DNA of 64,000 nt from Acinetobacter colistiniresistens (GCF_000413935.1 NZ_KE340383.1:1-64000); one strand, 5' to 3'. Positions 46,833-56,503 are shown, counted from the first letter of the stretch. Notes: generated by a model not told the origin, from the letters alone. Numbers and translations are program-made.

Positions 46833-47957
46833 TCAGTTTTGCATGCGTTGCTTATGCGGTTGAGCTAAAGAATCGGTCACTGCTTTCTCTTCTTGTTCAG
46901 CCTTTTCAATCCCCTCCTGTATTGCTTCTTGCGCCTCTTGTTCATCCTCAACAGACTGCTCCAACGACTGTTGTTGTTGCTCAAACACCCGTCCTGTTTG
47001 TAAGACCACATACACGGGGAAATGATCTGAACCAATATGAGCGACGCGTTTCATTTCCACCAACCCAAAATCAGTGCTATGAAAGATATGATCTAGCGAC
47101 CATCTCAATAATGGATAATCTGCATGGAAGGTATTTATAAAATAACGCCCGACGCGTGGATCAAGCAAACCACTGATGCGCTGAAATAAACGTGTTGTTC
47201 TCGACCACGCCACGTCATTTAAATCTCCCATCACGATACAGCTCTGATCAATATCTTTGATCTGATCCCCTACAATCAGCAACTCGGCATCTCTTAAAGT
47301 TGAGTCTTTGGCTTCTGTTGGACTCGGTGGTTTCGGATGTAAACAATACAACTGCACTTGTACGCCAGAAGGCAATGTCACCGTGGTATGAATTGATGGA
47401 ATTTCATCACTCAGAATAAATTTAACTTCCGTATCATTTAAGGGCAAACGACTATACAAATGCATGCCATATAGATTTTCTAAAGGTACAGGGACACGGA
47501 AGGGATAATCAGCTTCAATTGGACTGAGGGCTTGCTGCCACGCTGCATTCGATTCAAGCGTCAGTACCAGATCGGGTTTCAAGCGATTAATCTGCTCAAT
47601 CAAAAGATGGTATTGATGGTTTGGGGTTAAGACATTCGCCACCAGTAAAGAAATTTGTTGCTCAGGATTGAGTTGAGCCTTTTTGACTTTCTTCACCTGT
47701 TTGCGCCATAACGGTGTATAAGGCAATACCATTTTGAGTTGATAGGCAATTGCCGCTACTAAGCCTATAAACAGCAACTCGGTACTTAAAGTCCAATTGG
47801 GGAGTACAAATAACATCAGAAAAAATACGATGATCCCCAATGCCAATATTTGTAATCTAGGAAAATCTGCTCCTCGAATCCACCATTCATCTCGGGGAAT
47901 CAAGGACCAAAATGAAAGCCATATCACCAGCACCGCACCAATCTGAATCCCGATCAT
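46833..47957 (-). CDS. Endonuclease/exonuclease/phosphatase (EEP) family membrane protein
   Basis: A 374-residue protein with three N-terminal transmembrane helices (about 2-80), then an EEP catalytic domain. Motifs are NRLKPDLVLTLESNAAWQ (metal-binding Glu), MGDLNDVAW (GDxN) and IGSDHFPVYVVL (catalytic His in SDHxP). A Glu-rich C-terminal tail follows. The domain order matches the YafD-like membrane EEP family; activity on DNA or phospholipid is not known. The start at 47957 was chosen for an AAAGAG site upstream. Confidence 0.88.
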   Translation of the reverse strand: MIGIQIGAVLVIWLSFWSLIPRDEWWIRGADFPRLQILALGIIVFFLMLFVLPNWTLSTELLFIGLVAAIAYQLKMVLPYTPLWRKQVKKVKKAQLNPEQQISLLVANVLTPNHQYHLLIEQINRLKPDLVLTLESNAAWQQALSPIEADYPFRVPVPLENLYGMHLYSRLPLNDTEVKFILSDEIPSIHTTVTLPSGVQVQLYCLHPKPPSPTEAKDSTLRDAELLIVGDQIKDIDQSCIVMGDLNDVAWSRTTRLFQRISGLLDPRVGRYFINTFHADYPLLRWSLDHIFHSTDFGLVEMKRVAHIGSDHFPVYVVLQTGRVFEQQQQSLEQSVEDEQEAQEAIQEGIEKAEQEEKAVTDSLAQPHKQRMQN

Positions 47958-48145
47958 GTTGTTTTTTCTCTTTGGGGTAGCATACATTTACAATAAAGTT
48001 TTCGCTTTATCAATTTTCTATCTAATATAAACAAGTTATTTCACTCAATAAACGCACTGTTTTATTTCAGTAAAGCTTGCAGTTGTGGGCACTTTTGATA
48101 CACTCAAACCCCTTTTAATTTTTTTACATACCGAGGCACAATGAC

Positions 48146-49264
48146 ATGAAAGTAGGTCTGGTCGGTTGGCGTGGGATGGTTGGTTCTGTCCTGATGCAAC
48201 GTATGGTTGAAGAGAATGATTTTGCTCATATTGAGCCATTCTATTTCTCTACCAGTAATGCAGGTGGTGAAGCACCTTCATTTGGTGGTAAGACTGCCCC
48301 AGCACTTATGGATGCAACGGACATTAACAGTCTGAAGCAAATGGATGTCATTTTAACCTGCCAAGGTGGTGATTATACCTCTGAAGTTTTTCCAAAGCTG
48401 AAAGCTGAAGGTTGGAATGGTTACTGGATTGATGCAGCATCTACACTGCGTATGGCAGATGATGCCATCATCGTTCTTGATCCAGTCAACTTAAACGTGA
48501 TCAAAGATGGTTTAGTCAATGGCACTAAAACTTTCGTGGGCGGTAACTGTACCGTTTCATTGATGTTGATGGGCTTAGGTTCACTGTTCCAAAATAATTT
48601 AGTGGAATGGGCGACTTCAATGACCTATCAAGCTGCATCGGGTGCGGGTGCGCAGAACATGCGTGAACTGATCACTGGCATGGGTTATTTGTATAACAAT
48701 ACCAAAGAATTATTGGATGACCCTAAATCTGCAATTCTTGATATTGACCGTCAAATCGCAGATTTGCAACGTGGCGAAGGCTTCCCGAAAGCCAACTTTG
48801 GTGTGCCACTGGCAGGCTCATTGATCCCTTATATCGACAAACAACTCGAAAGCGGTCAATCGAAAGAAGAATGGAAAGGTCAGGTTGAAACCAACAAGAT
48901 CTTAGGTAACCAGCAGATCGTTCCGATTGATGGTCACTGTGTTCGTATCGGTGCAATGCGTTGCCACTCTCAAGCGATTACCTTGAAATTGAAAAAAGAT
49001 GTTGCGCTTGATGAAATCGAAGACATGATTCGTAACTCAAGCCAATGGGCAAAAGTAGTTCCGAATACTCGTGAAGCATCTATGACAGATCTTACCCCTG
49101 TTGCCGTTACCGGTACTTTAACTGTTCCTGTTGGTCGTTTACGTAAGCTCAATATGGGTAAAGAGTATCTTGGCGCATTTACAGTGGGTGACCAACTGCT
49201 TTGGGGTGCTGCCGAGCCATTGCGTCGTATGCTTCGTATTCTGGTGGAATACAAGAACGCTTAA
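48146..49264 (+). CDS. asd: Aspartate-semialdehyde dehydrogenase
   Basis: Makes aspartate semialdehyde for lysine, threonine, methionine and diaminopimelate synthesis. The NADP-binding [10 protein letters not shown] is at the N terminus. The catalytic Cys is in [10 protein letters not shown] (about residue 134) and the His in MRCHSQAI (about 274). 372 residues matches the gamma-proteobacterial type. It lies upstream of fimV, as in Pseudomonas, and has its own terminator before fimV. Confidence 0.97.
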   Translation: MKVGLVGWRGMVGSVLMQRMVEENDFAHIEPFYFSTSNAGGEAPSFGGKTAPALMDATDINSLKQMDVILTCQGGDYTSEVFPKLKAEGWNGYWIDAASTLRMADDAIIVLDPVNLNVIKDGLVNGTKTFVGGNCTVSLMLMGLGSLFQNNLVEWATSMTYQAASGAGAQNMRELITGMGYLYNNTKELLDDPKSAILDIDRQIADLQRGEGFPKANFGVPLAGSLIPYIDKQLESGQSKEEWKGQVETNKILGNQQIVPIDGHCVRIGAMRCHSQAITLKLKKDVALDEIEDMIRNSSQWAKVVPNTREASMTDLTPVAVTGTLTVPVGRLRKLNMGKEYLGAFTVGDQLLWGAAEPLRRMLRILVEYKNA

Positions 49265-49283
49265 GCAAAAATTGCTAAAAATC

Positions 49284-49313
49284 AAAAGCCGATCACATTT
49301 GATCGGCTTTTTT
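49284..49313 (+). terminator. asd terminator
   Basis: AAAAGCCGATC (49284-49294) pairs with GATCGGCTTTT (49301-49311), with T-run. Confidence 0.9.
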
Positions 49314-49405
49314 CATGTGATGAAAGATGAATAATTTACAATTCATTTACATCACGGTAATGTATACTTTTTCCAGACCATAACATCACTTTTTCATGGA
49401 TCGAG

Positions 49406-50869
49406 ATGACTGTTTATAACAAATTAAAAATTGCCATTTTAGCCATACTTTCATCGCAACATCTTTATGCAATTACACTTGATCCATTACAAATCCAGTC
49501 TGCACCTGGTGAATTACTGTATGCGGAAATGGGCTTTCACCAAGCCGATAACAACTCGAAATTAGAGGTGAGTCTGGCAACCCCAGAAGATTTACTGATG
49601 CTTGGTGCTGCACATCAGCCACCATCTAGTCTTAATTTTTTTACCCGTCGAAATAATCAGGGTGAAGGTGTGATTGTGATCACCTCTTCACGCCCCATGA
49701 CTGATGCAGAACTGAATATTATTGTAAAAATTCAAGAAGGCGGCGCATCTCATTTAAAACATATCCGCCAGCCGATGCGTCAAATTGCAAAAGCGCCCTT
49801 AGCCAAAAATACCAATGAAAAATCACTGACTCCTCAATTTATTGTCAGTGAAAAAGACATCGCCTTAAATCTACCGGAAAGCACCCGCTTTAATGTTGCA
49901 AATACAGGCCCCCAAGAAGTCAATAAAAAACAAGAAACACTTTTAAATGCCCCATTTGCACTCCCCCCTGTATTAGAAACATCGAAATCTTCTGCATCGG
50001 TACCTGAAGTTAGTGCTGTTTCAATTGCCGCACCTGTTCAAGTCCAAACAACCGCACATTCTGCAGCTGTACCACAGCCAGCAATGCCAGCCCCAGAAAA
50101 AGTAAAACAGCAGCCAGAAGCAGCCCCTCTCAAGCAAGAAACCGCTCAGACTGCGAATGCTGCAACCCACAGCAAACCCAATACGGCATTGGATGAAGAA
50201 CTGAAAGTAGCTCCAATCAAGCCAACAGAAACCAAAGAAAAAAATAAAATAGCAGATCAGGTCAAAGAAACGGCCAAAACGGTCAAAAAGAAGACTCCTG
50301 CAACCCCAGCACCAGACACTGAAAAAAATCAACAACATGTGGTGCAGCGCAATGAATCGTTATGGAGTATTGCTCAACGTATTGCGGGACAAACGCAGCA
50401 GCCTGTTGCTCAGGTGATGAACCAAATCAAACTACAAAATGAGCATGCCTTTATTGGTGGCAATGCCAACCGACTCAGACAAGGTTCTCATTTAAACTTT
50501 AATCTTAGCGCAACATCTGCTCAGCAAAATAAAAACAGCAATCAAATTGCAGCACAAACACAGCGTCCTGTCACAGGAAAAGCCAAATATCGTTTGCAAC
50601 AGGCAGAAATGTCATTGGTTGCAGAAAGTAATCAAGATGCGAGTACTGGAAGTGCCAAAAAAGACACATTACAGCAAAAAACTAGTGCTGACTTATCATT
50701 AAAAGTTATGACAGCACGGGAAAAAACCGTTACATTACAAAGAAACGTAACACAGTTAGAATCGGCACTACGTCAGAAGGAACAACGTATTCAGCTGTTA
50801 AATGCCCGGCTTGCCGAGTTACAAGATCAGTTGAAAGCGCAGCAAGAAACTAAAAAGCCAACACACTAG
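49406..50869 (+). CDS. fimV: FimV N-terminal (periplasmic) half
   Basis: A 487-residue secreted protein with a signal peptide (cleavage near LYA-ITLDP, about residue 22). The FimV N-terminal domain (about 23-130: LDPLQIQSAPGELLYAEMGF...GGASHLKHIRQP) is followed by a Pro/Ala/Lys-rich linker. A LysM-like peptidoglycan-binding stretch follows (VVQRNESLWSIAQRIAG, about 312-365), then a coiled coil (LQRNVTQLESALRQKEQRIQLLNARLAELQDQL) near the C terminus. It ends where FimV/HubP proteins normally continue into a transmembrane helix and cytoplasmic domain; those are coded by the next gene. In related bacteria FimV is a polar landmark for type IV pili and twitching. Confidence 0.85.
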   Translation: MTVYNKLKIAILAILSSQHLYAITLDPLQIQSAPGELLYAEMGFHQADNNSKLEVSLATPEDLLMLGAAHQPPSSLNFFTRRNNQGEGVIVITSSRPMTDAELNIIVKIQEGGASHLKHIRQPMRQIAKAPLAKNTNEKSLTPQFIVSEKDIALNLPESTRFNVANTGPQEVNKKQETLLNAPFALPPVLETSKSSASVPEVSAVSIAAPVQVQTTAHSAAVPQPAMPAPEKVKQQPEAAPLKQETAQTANAATHSKPNTALDEELKVAPIKPTETKEKNKIADQVKETAKTVKKKTPATPAPDTEKNQQHVVQRNESLWSIAQRIAGQTQQPVAQVMNQIKLQNEHAFIGGNANRLRQGSHLNFNLSATSAQQNKNSNQIAAQTQRPVTGKAKYRLQQAEMSLVAESNQDASTGSAKKDTLQQKTSADLSLKVMTAREKTVTLQRNVTQLESALRQKEQRIQLLNARLAELQDQLKAQQETKKPTH

Positions 50870-50930
50870 GTTACGAGAAGATTCTCATAAATTTGCTTAA
50901 AAGCGGCTCTATCTTTAAGGGGTATAGATC

Positions 50931-52187
50931 ATGTCAACGATAATTATTGTACTGCTGGTCATTGTACTGGTCGTTGCGATCGTTTTAAAAAAACGTGAAA
51001 GCAGTCAAGCCAATGCAACACCAAAGAAAGGTGCGACGAAAGCCACTAAAAAAACAGCAACAAAAACGGCTTCACGCACCACGCTGGTTCGTGAGGAGCA
51101 AGAACTTGCCCCTCAAGTCACAACTGCAATTTCTGAAAACCTACGCCAACAACTTGAACAGCAAATTCAAAGTGGTCATTTTCAGTCTGCCGAAGCACAA
51201 ATCAATCAGGCTTTAAAACAGGATAACTCTCAGCATGAGCTCTATCTGTTTTTATTGGATATCCATTTAAAGCAAAAAGATGATCTCGCAATCGATCAGT
51301 TGATCAAGCACATTCATGCCTTAAAACTAGAAGATATTGCACAAGCGGCTGAAACAAAACATCGAGAATACGAACAGAATAAACAACCTGATTCACTCGA
51401 ATTTAATTTAGCTTCACATAGCTTTCAACAAGCACCTGCTTCACCAGAACCGCAGGCACAGAGTAAGGTCGCTGACTTCGATGCTTTAGTGCAAACACCC
51501 GCAACACAATCATTTGACAACTTACAGTCAGAATATGTTGCTCCTGCAATCGAAGAACCCAAGCCAGCCGAGCCTGTGCCAGAAGTTCAGCCGCTGGACT
51601 TTAATTTTTCCTTCGAGCAGAAAACAGCTGTTGAGCCTGCGCCTACGCCTCCTACAGAAACACCTGAAAGTAAAGAACAGCAACCACTTGAGTTTTCTTT
51701 CAACTTAGAACCAACAGCGCCAAATACGGAAGAAGCGAAAGTTGAGGAAGCAAAACCTGAACTTGATTTTAACTTTGCCAATTTAGAGCTGGCATCACAA
51801 CATACTGCAGAAAAAACACCTGTTGAAGAAGCTGCGCCAAGTTTAGATTTTAATTTTGAACCTACCCTAGAAAAAACTGAACAACCCGCTGCACTTGAAA
51901 CAACCGAATTTTCATTTGACCTTGCAGAACCTGCCACAGTTGAAACACAACCCGAGGTTACTGCTGCTGTTACTGCAACACCAGCCACTACGGTTCACGA
52001 CCCATTGGCACAGTCATTCCCTGATCTGCAACAGCTTGATGAAGTACAGCTGAATTTAGAACTTGCAGCGCAGTATATTGAACTGGGTGCCTATGACTCT
52101 GCCCGAGAATTATTAAAAAACACACCGTCGTTGAATGCAGCACAACAACAACATGCAGAAAATTTACTGAATAAAATAGCTTCCTGA
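50931..52187 (+). CDS. fimV: FimV C-terminal (transmembrane plus cytoplasmic) half
   Basis: A 418-residue protein that begins with a transmembrane helix (STIIIVLLVIVLVVAIVLKK, residues 2-20) and a basic segment. A long acidic Pro/Glu/Ala-rich cytoplasmic region follows, with repeated LDFNF- and EFSF-type motifs. It closes with a FimV C-terminal domain, LDEVQLNLELAAQYIELGAYDSARELL. An independent start is likely: AAGGGG lies 8 bases before ATG and the stop of the first gene is 61 bp upstream in a different context. The terminator follows directly. It forms the missing half of the FimV architecture. Confidence 0.82.
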   Translation: MSTIIIVLLVIVLVVAIVLKKRESSQANATPKKGATKATKKTATKTASRTTLVREEQELAPQVTTAISENLRQQLEQQIQSGHFQSAEAQINQALKQDNSQHELYLFLLDIHLKQKDDLAIDQLIKHIHALKLEDIAQAAETKHREYEQNKQPDSLEFNLASHSFQQAPASPEPQAQSKVADFDALVQTPATQSFDNLQSEYVAPAIEEPKPAEPVPEVQPLDFNFSFEQKTAVEPAPTPPTETPESKEQQPLEFSFNLEPTAPNTEEAKVEEAKPELDFNFANLELASQHTAEKTPVEEAAPSLDFNFEPTLEKTEQPAALETTEFSFDLAEPATVETQPEVTAAVTATPATTVHDPLAQSFPDLQQLDEVQLNLELAAQYIELGAYDSARELLKNTPSLNAAQQQHAENLLNKIAS

Positions 52188-52206
52188 ATTTGATCAGTCT
52201 AATATA

Positions 52207-52231
52207 AGCAGTCTCTCAGACTGCTTTTTTT
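52207..52231 (+). terminator. Intrinsic terminator abutting the asparaginase start codon
   Basis: AGCAGTCT (52207-52214) pairs perfectly with AGACTGCT (52218-52225) around a 3-base loop, followed by a run of seven T (52225-52231). The next base is the A of the asparaginase ATG at 52232. Confidence 0.88.
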
Positions 52232-53200
52232 ATGATGAAAACAATCGCTTTAATTTATATGGGTGGGACGTTTGGTTGTATTGGTGAACCGCTGATGCCA
52301 ATGCCTGAACACGATTTTTTGCCTTTATTAAGTAAGGTGATTCCGCCTCATTTACAAGTGGAATGTTTTGCTGCACCCAGCATTCAAGACAGTAGTGCCT
52401 GCACAGCAACAGATTGGTTAAAACTGGTACAACAAATTCAACAATTACAGCTGCAAGGTTTCCATCATTTTGTCATTATTCATGGAACCGACACCTTAAG
52501 TTATGCCGCAGCGACCTTGGCACGTTTCCTTGGGCACTCTTGCCATGCCATTATTACAGGTAGCCAATATCCATTATTGAATATTGAAGGCAATGATACC
52601 CGCGAATTCACCGACGCCATTGGCAACCTCTATCTCGCATTAGAACAAGTTCTTGCCTTGCCAACGGGTGTTTATCTCGCCTTCCATGAACAGGTCTTTC
52701 ATGCGCAAACGACGTTAAAAGCCCACACCACTGAATTAGATGCCTTCGTTGGCGTTAAAGCAGAGCAAAGCTGTGACACCACAGCCGATTCTTTTATTGT
52801 CCAAAATGAACACATTGAGCAAGCCGCTCGACTCAGCATCTTGAATCTGATGTTGCAGCCAATCGCAAAAGAACAGCTCATTTTACAGTTAAACAACCTT
52901 TTACTTGCCCCACCCAACTTTCTCGTCTTACAGGGTTTTGGTACAGGGAATATTGCCGTAAATGATGAAATACTCGAATTATTCGAGGCATGCTATCAAA
53001 AACAGTGTCTGCCAATCATCAGTACGCAAGTCACTTTTGGACAACTTGATCAACGCTATGCCGTGAGCTCATGGATTCAATCTGCTAAAGTTTTGGTCAA
53101 TGATTGTCATAGCCATGCTGATTTGTATGCAAAAGCCTTGCAAATGTATTTAAAATACCCGACCCATGAACAATGGTTCGAACATTGGCATCAACATTAA
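52232..53200 (+). CDS. L-asparaginase (type I/II family)
   Basis: A 322-residue asparaginase-fold hydrolase. Thr13 in GGTFG and Thr86-Asp87 in HGTDTLSYAA are the two catalytic threonine sites; Lys and other family residues follow. There is no signal peptide, so it is cytoplasmic. The start is fixed by homology: the GGTFG motif lies only 10 residues in, so no downstream start is possible. The ATG immediately follows the fimV terminator U-run and no ribosome binding site is seen. truA starts 17 bp after its stop with a GAGG site. Confidence 0.88.
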   Translation: MMKTIALIYMGGTFGCIGEPLMPMPEHDFLPLLSKVIPPHLQVECFAAPSIQDSSACTATDWLKLVQQIQQLQLQGFHHFVIIHGTDTLSYAAATLARFLGHSCHAIITGSQYPLLNIEGNDTREFTDAIGNLYLALEQVLALPTGVYLAFHEQVFHAQTTLKAHTTELDAFVGVKAEQSCDTTADSFIVQNEHIEQAARLSILNLMLQPIAKEQLILQLNNLLLAPPNFLVLQGFGTGNIAVNDEILELFEACYQKQCLPIISTQVTFGQLDQRYAVSSWIQSAKVLVNDCHSHADLYAKALQMYLKYPTHEQWFEHWHQH

Positions 53201-53216
53201 TTTTTGAGGTTAAAAC

Positions 53217-54014
53217 ATGCAACGTTATGCAATTGGTATTGAATTTTGCGGTACTCAATACCGTGGTTGGCAAACCCAACAGGCTGGCGTTGTAACTGTT
53301 CAGGAAACCCTCGAACAAGTCCTGAGCCGTATTGCCAATGAGCCGATCATTTTGCATGGCGCTGGACGAACTGACGCAGGCGTACATGCGACCAATATGG
53401 TGGCGCACTTCGACACCGAAGCCATTCGCCCGGAACAGGGCTGGATTCGCGGTGCCAATAGCCAACTGCCCAAAGATATTTCAATCCAGTGGATCAAGCG
53501 TATGGATGAAAATTTCCATTCACGCTTTAAAGCCGTGGCGCGCCGCTATCGTTATGTGGTGTATAACGCACCGACCCGCCCAGCCTTAATGTACAAGCAA
53601 GTCACCCATCTTTACCAAACCCTTGATGTACAAAAGATGATTGCGGCAGCTGCAAAATTTGAGGGCACGCATAATTTTGAGACCTTCCGCGCAGCAGCCT
53701 GTCAGTCCAACCAACCTGTACGCCATGTAAGCCACTGTCGCTTATTCGAGCATGGCCGCTATCTGGTCTTAGATATTCAAGCGGATGGCTTCTTGCACCA
53801 TATGGTACGCAACATCATGGGCTGTTTACTTGAAATCGGGCAAGGCCAGTATGAAATCGACCATATTGATAGCATGTTTGCCGCTGAAGATCGGACGGCT
53901 GCAGGCATTACCGCCCCACCTGATGGCTTATATTTTATTCAGTCTTATTATCCAGATGAATTCGACTTACCGCAGCTGCCTTTGGGCCCACACTGGTTGA
54001 ATCTGCCTGAATAA
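53217..54014 (+). CDS. truA: tRNA pseudouridine synthase A
   Basis: Makes pseudouridine at tRNA positions 38-40. The catalytic Asp53 is in GRTDAGVHA, and the RYRYVVYNAPTRPAL and FLHHMVRNIMG blocks are conserved. It has 265 residues. It lies after fimV as in Pseudomonas but with asparaginase inserted. GAGGTTAAAAC precedes ATG. Confidence 0.97.
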   Translation: MQRYAIGIEFCGTQYRGWQTQQAGVVTVQETLEQVLSRIANEPIILHGAGRTDAGVHATNMVAHFDTEAIRPEQGWIRGANSQLPKDISIQWIKRMDENFHSRFKAVARRYRYVVYNAPTRPALMYKQVTHLYQTLDVQKMIAAAAKFEGTHNFETFRAAACQSNQPVRHVSHCRLFEHGRYLVLDIQADGFLHHMVRNIMGCLLEIGQGQYEIDHIDSMFAAEDRTAAGITAPPDGLYFIQSYYPDEFDLPQLPLGPHWLNLPE

Positions 54015-54047
54015 AAAAAAGCCTTATCAGACCGATAAGGCTTTTTT
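54013..54047. terminator. Bidirectional terminator (truA / AraC regulator)
   Basis: GCCTTATC (54021-54028) pairs with GATAAGGC (54034-54041), with A- and T-runs on both sides. Confidence 0.9.
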
Positions 54048-54059
54048 CTTTAGAAGCAT

Positions 54060-55067
54060 TTAACGTTGTTTACGCTTACGATATTCAACAGGTGTTTCAT
54101 TGGTCCAACGCTTAAAGGCACGATAGAAAGTACTTGGCTCAGAGAAACCAGTTAAATACACAATCCGCTCGACACTTTCATTGGTATTCGCCAATAGCTT
54201 TTTCGCCAAACGGCAGCGATAATCGGAAAGAATTTGCTGAAAGCTGGTATTGGCTTCACTGAGTTGGGTTCTTAAACGACGTGGCGTGATATTGAGCTGT
54301 GCTGCAACTGTTTCTAACGTGGTTTCACCACTTTCCAGTGTTGAACCAATGGCACGACGTACTTCACCCACCAAGTCATAACGCGCCAATTCTTGTAATT
54401 TTTCAATCGCCAATTGCTCATGCAATTGTAGTAATTCTGGCTCTGCTTGCCACAATGGATAATCCAGCACTGCCGCATCAAAATAAAGGCGGGTTTCTTT
54501 TTGTCCTAGACTGACAGGACAGCCATAGACACGGAAGTATTCATCATCCGTCGCACCTTCATGGAAGTTAAAGTCGATATAAATGGGGTGAAACTGCCCT
54601 TCAGTTATAAATTTAAAGAAGCGTAAAATCCCTGACATGGCACATTCAGAAAAATGGCGATTCACCAGATTATCAGGCCAATACTGCTCACCATTACTTA
54701 AATAGCAGCGGCCATCTTCAATCACTAATTTAGCATCAAAGGCATCACTAATCAGACGTTGATAGGCCAAGGCACGTTTTAGGCCTTCGCCAAAAGTTTC
54801 ACTGCTGATAAATAAATGTTCAATCACCTGACCACGATAAAGGGGTAAGTGTTCACCGAGATGAAGTCCAATATCAGGATCATTACTGACATCCTGTGCA
54901 GCAATCCAAAAGGCATTCTGTGCACTTAATGGCGTTCTTGCATTGGTATCTACCTGATTTAATGCAACCCCCGCCTTTGTTAAAATCTCTTCAGTTGGTA
55001 ATCCTGCTTTACGAATTGCCTGATAACCAAAGCGCAATACAACTGATGCATCTGTTAGCTGACCCAC
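54060..55067 (-). CDS. AraC family transcriptional regulator
   Basis: A 335-residue regulator. The N-terminal Arabinose_bd-like domain (QNAFWIAAQDVSNDPDIGLHLGEHL) is of the OruR/ArgR type. The C-terminal AraC helix-turn-helix (about 240-330: LETVAAQLNITPRRLRTQLSEANTSF...ERIVYLTGFSEPSTFYRAFKRWTNETPVEYR) is complete. Its effector and targets are unknown; no divergent catabolic operon sits beside it, as the next gene is infA. Confidence 0.9.
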   Translation of the reverse strand: MGQLTDASVVLRFGYQAIRKAGLPTEEILTKAGVALNQVDTNARTPLSAQNAFWIAAQDVSNDPDIGLHLGEHLPLYRGQVIEHLFISSETFGEGLKRALAYQRLISDAFDAKLVIEDGRCYLSNGEQYWPDNLVNRHFSECAMSGILRFFKFITEGQFHPIYIDFNFHEGATDDEYFRVYGCPVSLGQKETRLYFDAAVLDYPLWQAEPELLQLHEQLAIEKLQELARYDLVGEVRRAIGSTLESGETTLETVAAQLNITPRRLRTQLSEANTSFQQILSDYRCRLAKKLLANTNESVERIVYLTGFSEPSTFYRAFKRWTNETPVEYRKRKQR

Positions 55068-55235
55068 GCAATGCCCTTCCCTGTAGATACGTTATTATGA
55101 CAATGAACAACAATTTTAGATTAACGTTGATTGACCAAAGTGACAACAATATTCTGCTTATTTTGTTAAAAAAATTCCTAAATTGTCTGACAGTTTCTTT
55201 CGGTTAATATCTGACAGCCTCTCACCGACTTGATC

Positions 55236-55264
55236 TTGTAAATTTTAAATAAATTGACTATAAT
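55236..55264 (+). promoter_or_regulatory. infA promoter
   Basis: A -35 TTGTAA (55236-55241) and a -10 TATAAT (55259-55264), 17 bp apart, 33 bp before the infA ATG. Confidence 0.75.
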
Positions 55265-55297
55265 TTGCGCCTTCCCAATTTGATCATCAGGTAGGCT

Positions 55298-55519
55298 ATG
55301 GCCAATAAAGAGGAACTCATTGAGTTCGAAGGCGTTGTCACCGAAACGCTTCCTAATACGATGTTCCGTGTACGTTTAGAAAACGGTCACGAAGTTATTG
55401 CTCACATTTCTGGTAAAATGCGTAAACACTATATCCGTATTTTAACAGGTGACAGTGTAAAAGTTGAAATGACTCCTTATGATTTGACCAAGGGTCGTAT
55501 CACTTATCGTGCGCGCTAA
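55298..55519 (+). CDS. infA: Translation initiation factor IF-1
   Basis: A 73-residue OB-fold protein. The conserved [39 protein letters not shown] core is intact. Essential translation factor; monocistronic with its own promoter and terminator. Confidence 0.98.
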   Translation: MANKEELIEFEGVVTETLPNTMFRVRLENGHEVIAHISGKMRKHYIRILTGDSVKVEMTPYDLTKGRITYRAR

Positions 55520-55536
55520 GTCAGATTAGTGAATGC

Positions 55537-55564
55537 AAAAAAGCCACATTATGTGGCTTTTTTT
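55537..55564 (+). terminator. infA terminator
   Basis: GCCACA pairs with TGTGGC around a TTA loop, flanked by A- and T-runs. Confidence 0.9.
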
Positions 55565-55581
55565 ATTGCGCTTATGTCGAT

Positions 55582-55953
55582 TTATTCACTTAAACGCGTG
55601 GTTTTACAGCTGATCGTCTGACACTCACGGATACGTTCCTGTAACCAGTTATTCCGCTCTTGTGTCGTAGTAAGACGGCACTGTACATTGACTGAGCTTC
55701 TTTCATCATTGGTGCATTCAGCATCGCGATGGCGAATCCAGGCCAGTTGTGATTTTTTCAAAATTTTTTGTTGTGTTTCATTGAGCTGTTTACGTAATTG
55801 CTGATAATTTTTATTTAAATCAGCATCCGCACTGGCATAAATTTTATTGGTACAGTAAATGTCATCATAGGTGTTGCGCGCATTGTCGCAATTATCTGCA
55901 TAGCTGAATGTTGCGAGAGCCCCACAGATCAAACCAAATATTATTTTGCGCAT
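55582..55953 (-). CDS. LprI/DUF1311 family secreted protein (lysozyme inhibitor-like)
   Basis: A 123-residue protein with a signal peptide (ATFSYA-DNC, about 1-20). The LprI/DUF1311 pattern follows: YDDIYCTNKIYASADADLNKNYQQLRKQL, then LKKSQLAWIRHRDAEC and further Cys. Six Cys suggest disulphides. The family includes lysozyme inhibitors, but this activity is inferred. The start at 55953 was chosen; GGAT lies upstream. Confidence 0.88.
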   Translation of the reverse strand: MRKIIFGLICGALATFSYADNCDNARNTYDDIYCTNKIYASADADLNKNYQQLRKQLNETQQKILKKSQLAWIRHRDAECTNDERSSVNVQCRLTTTQERNNWLQERIRECQTISCKTTRLSE

Positions 55954-56104
55954 GAATTTATCCAAATCATTTAGTTATAATTACTATGAAAGCATATTTT
56001 TGATCGCTTGAACATTCCCCGAAAGTGGACAAGTTCGTATCTTTTTATCTTTGCATTATTAGAATATTCACGTACATTTATCACTGATAAATAGGAAAAT
56101 TAGG

Positions 56105-56494
56105 ATGAAAAATTATAAAATGTATCTCGCTGCTACACTCCTTATCTTGCAGGGATGTGCAACGCCAGGAATGCAATCTGTTCAACTACAGGATTATTTA
56201 CAACCTTATCTAGGTCAGCCTGCCGATCAGATTCAGCAGAATCTGGATCTTAGAAACTTAGGCTTTCAGACGTTAAAACAACCGCAGAGAAACAATCAAA
56301 ATTTAATTTTTACCATACTTCGTCCAATTAATATCCCTGTACCAATGAATATGGGGATTTCAGATGGCTCCCGTCTTTCAACTAACATGACTTATGGCCA
56401 ATCTTATGATGTTAACTTTTACTGCCATATTATTTTCGAGCTTGATCAGCAGCAAATCGCACGCGCGATTCGTTATGAAGGCAAAGCCTGCTAA
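56105..56494 (+). CDS. Hypothetical small lipoprotein
   Basis: A 129-residue lipoprotein with lipobox LQGC (Cys18), then a beta-rich part with LQPYLGQPADQIQQNLDL near residues 32-49. The first motif recalls the SmpA/OmlA-type small outer-membrane lipoproteins, but the match is weak. No family is recognised with confidence. TAGG lies directly before the ATG and AGGAAAA further upstream. It has its own terminator. Confidence 0.65.
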   Translation: MKNYKMYLAATLLILQGCATPGMQSVQLQDYLQPYLGQPADQIQQNLDLRNLGFQTLKQPQRNNQNLIFTILRPINIPVPMNMGISDGSRLSTNMTYGQSYDVNFYCHIIFELDQQQIARAIRYEGKAC

Positions 56495-56503
56495 TCAAAG
56501 CAA

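Noticed and set aside
50021..50338. Minus-strand frame rich in Phe, Cys and Trp
   Set aside because: Antisense to the low-complexity Pro/Ala/Lys region of fimV.
50870..50930. Frameshift or sequencing error joining the two fimV halves
   Set aside because: The stop codon is followed by 61 bp with stops and then a ribosome binding site and ATG; the second part begins naturally with a membrane helix.
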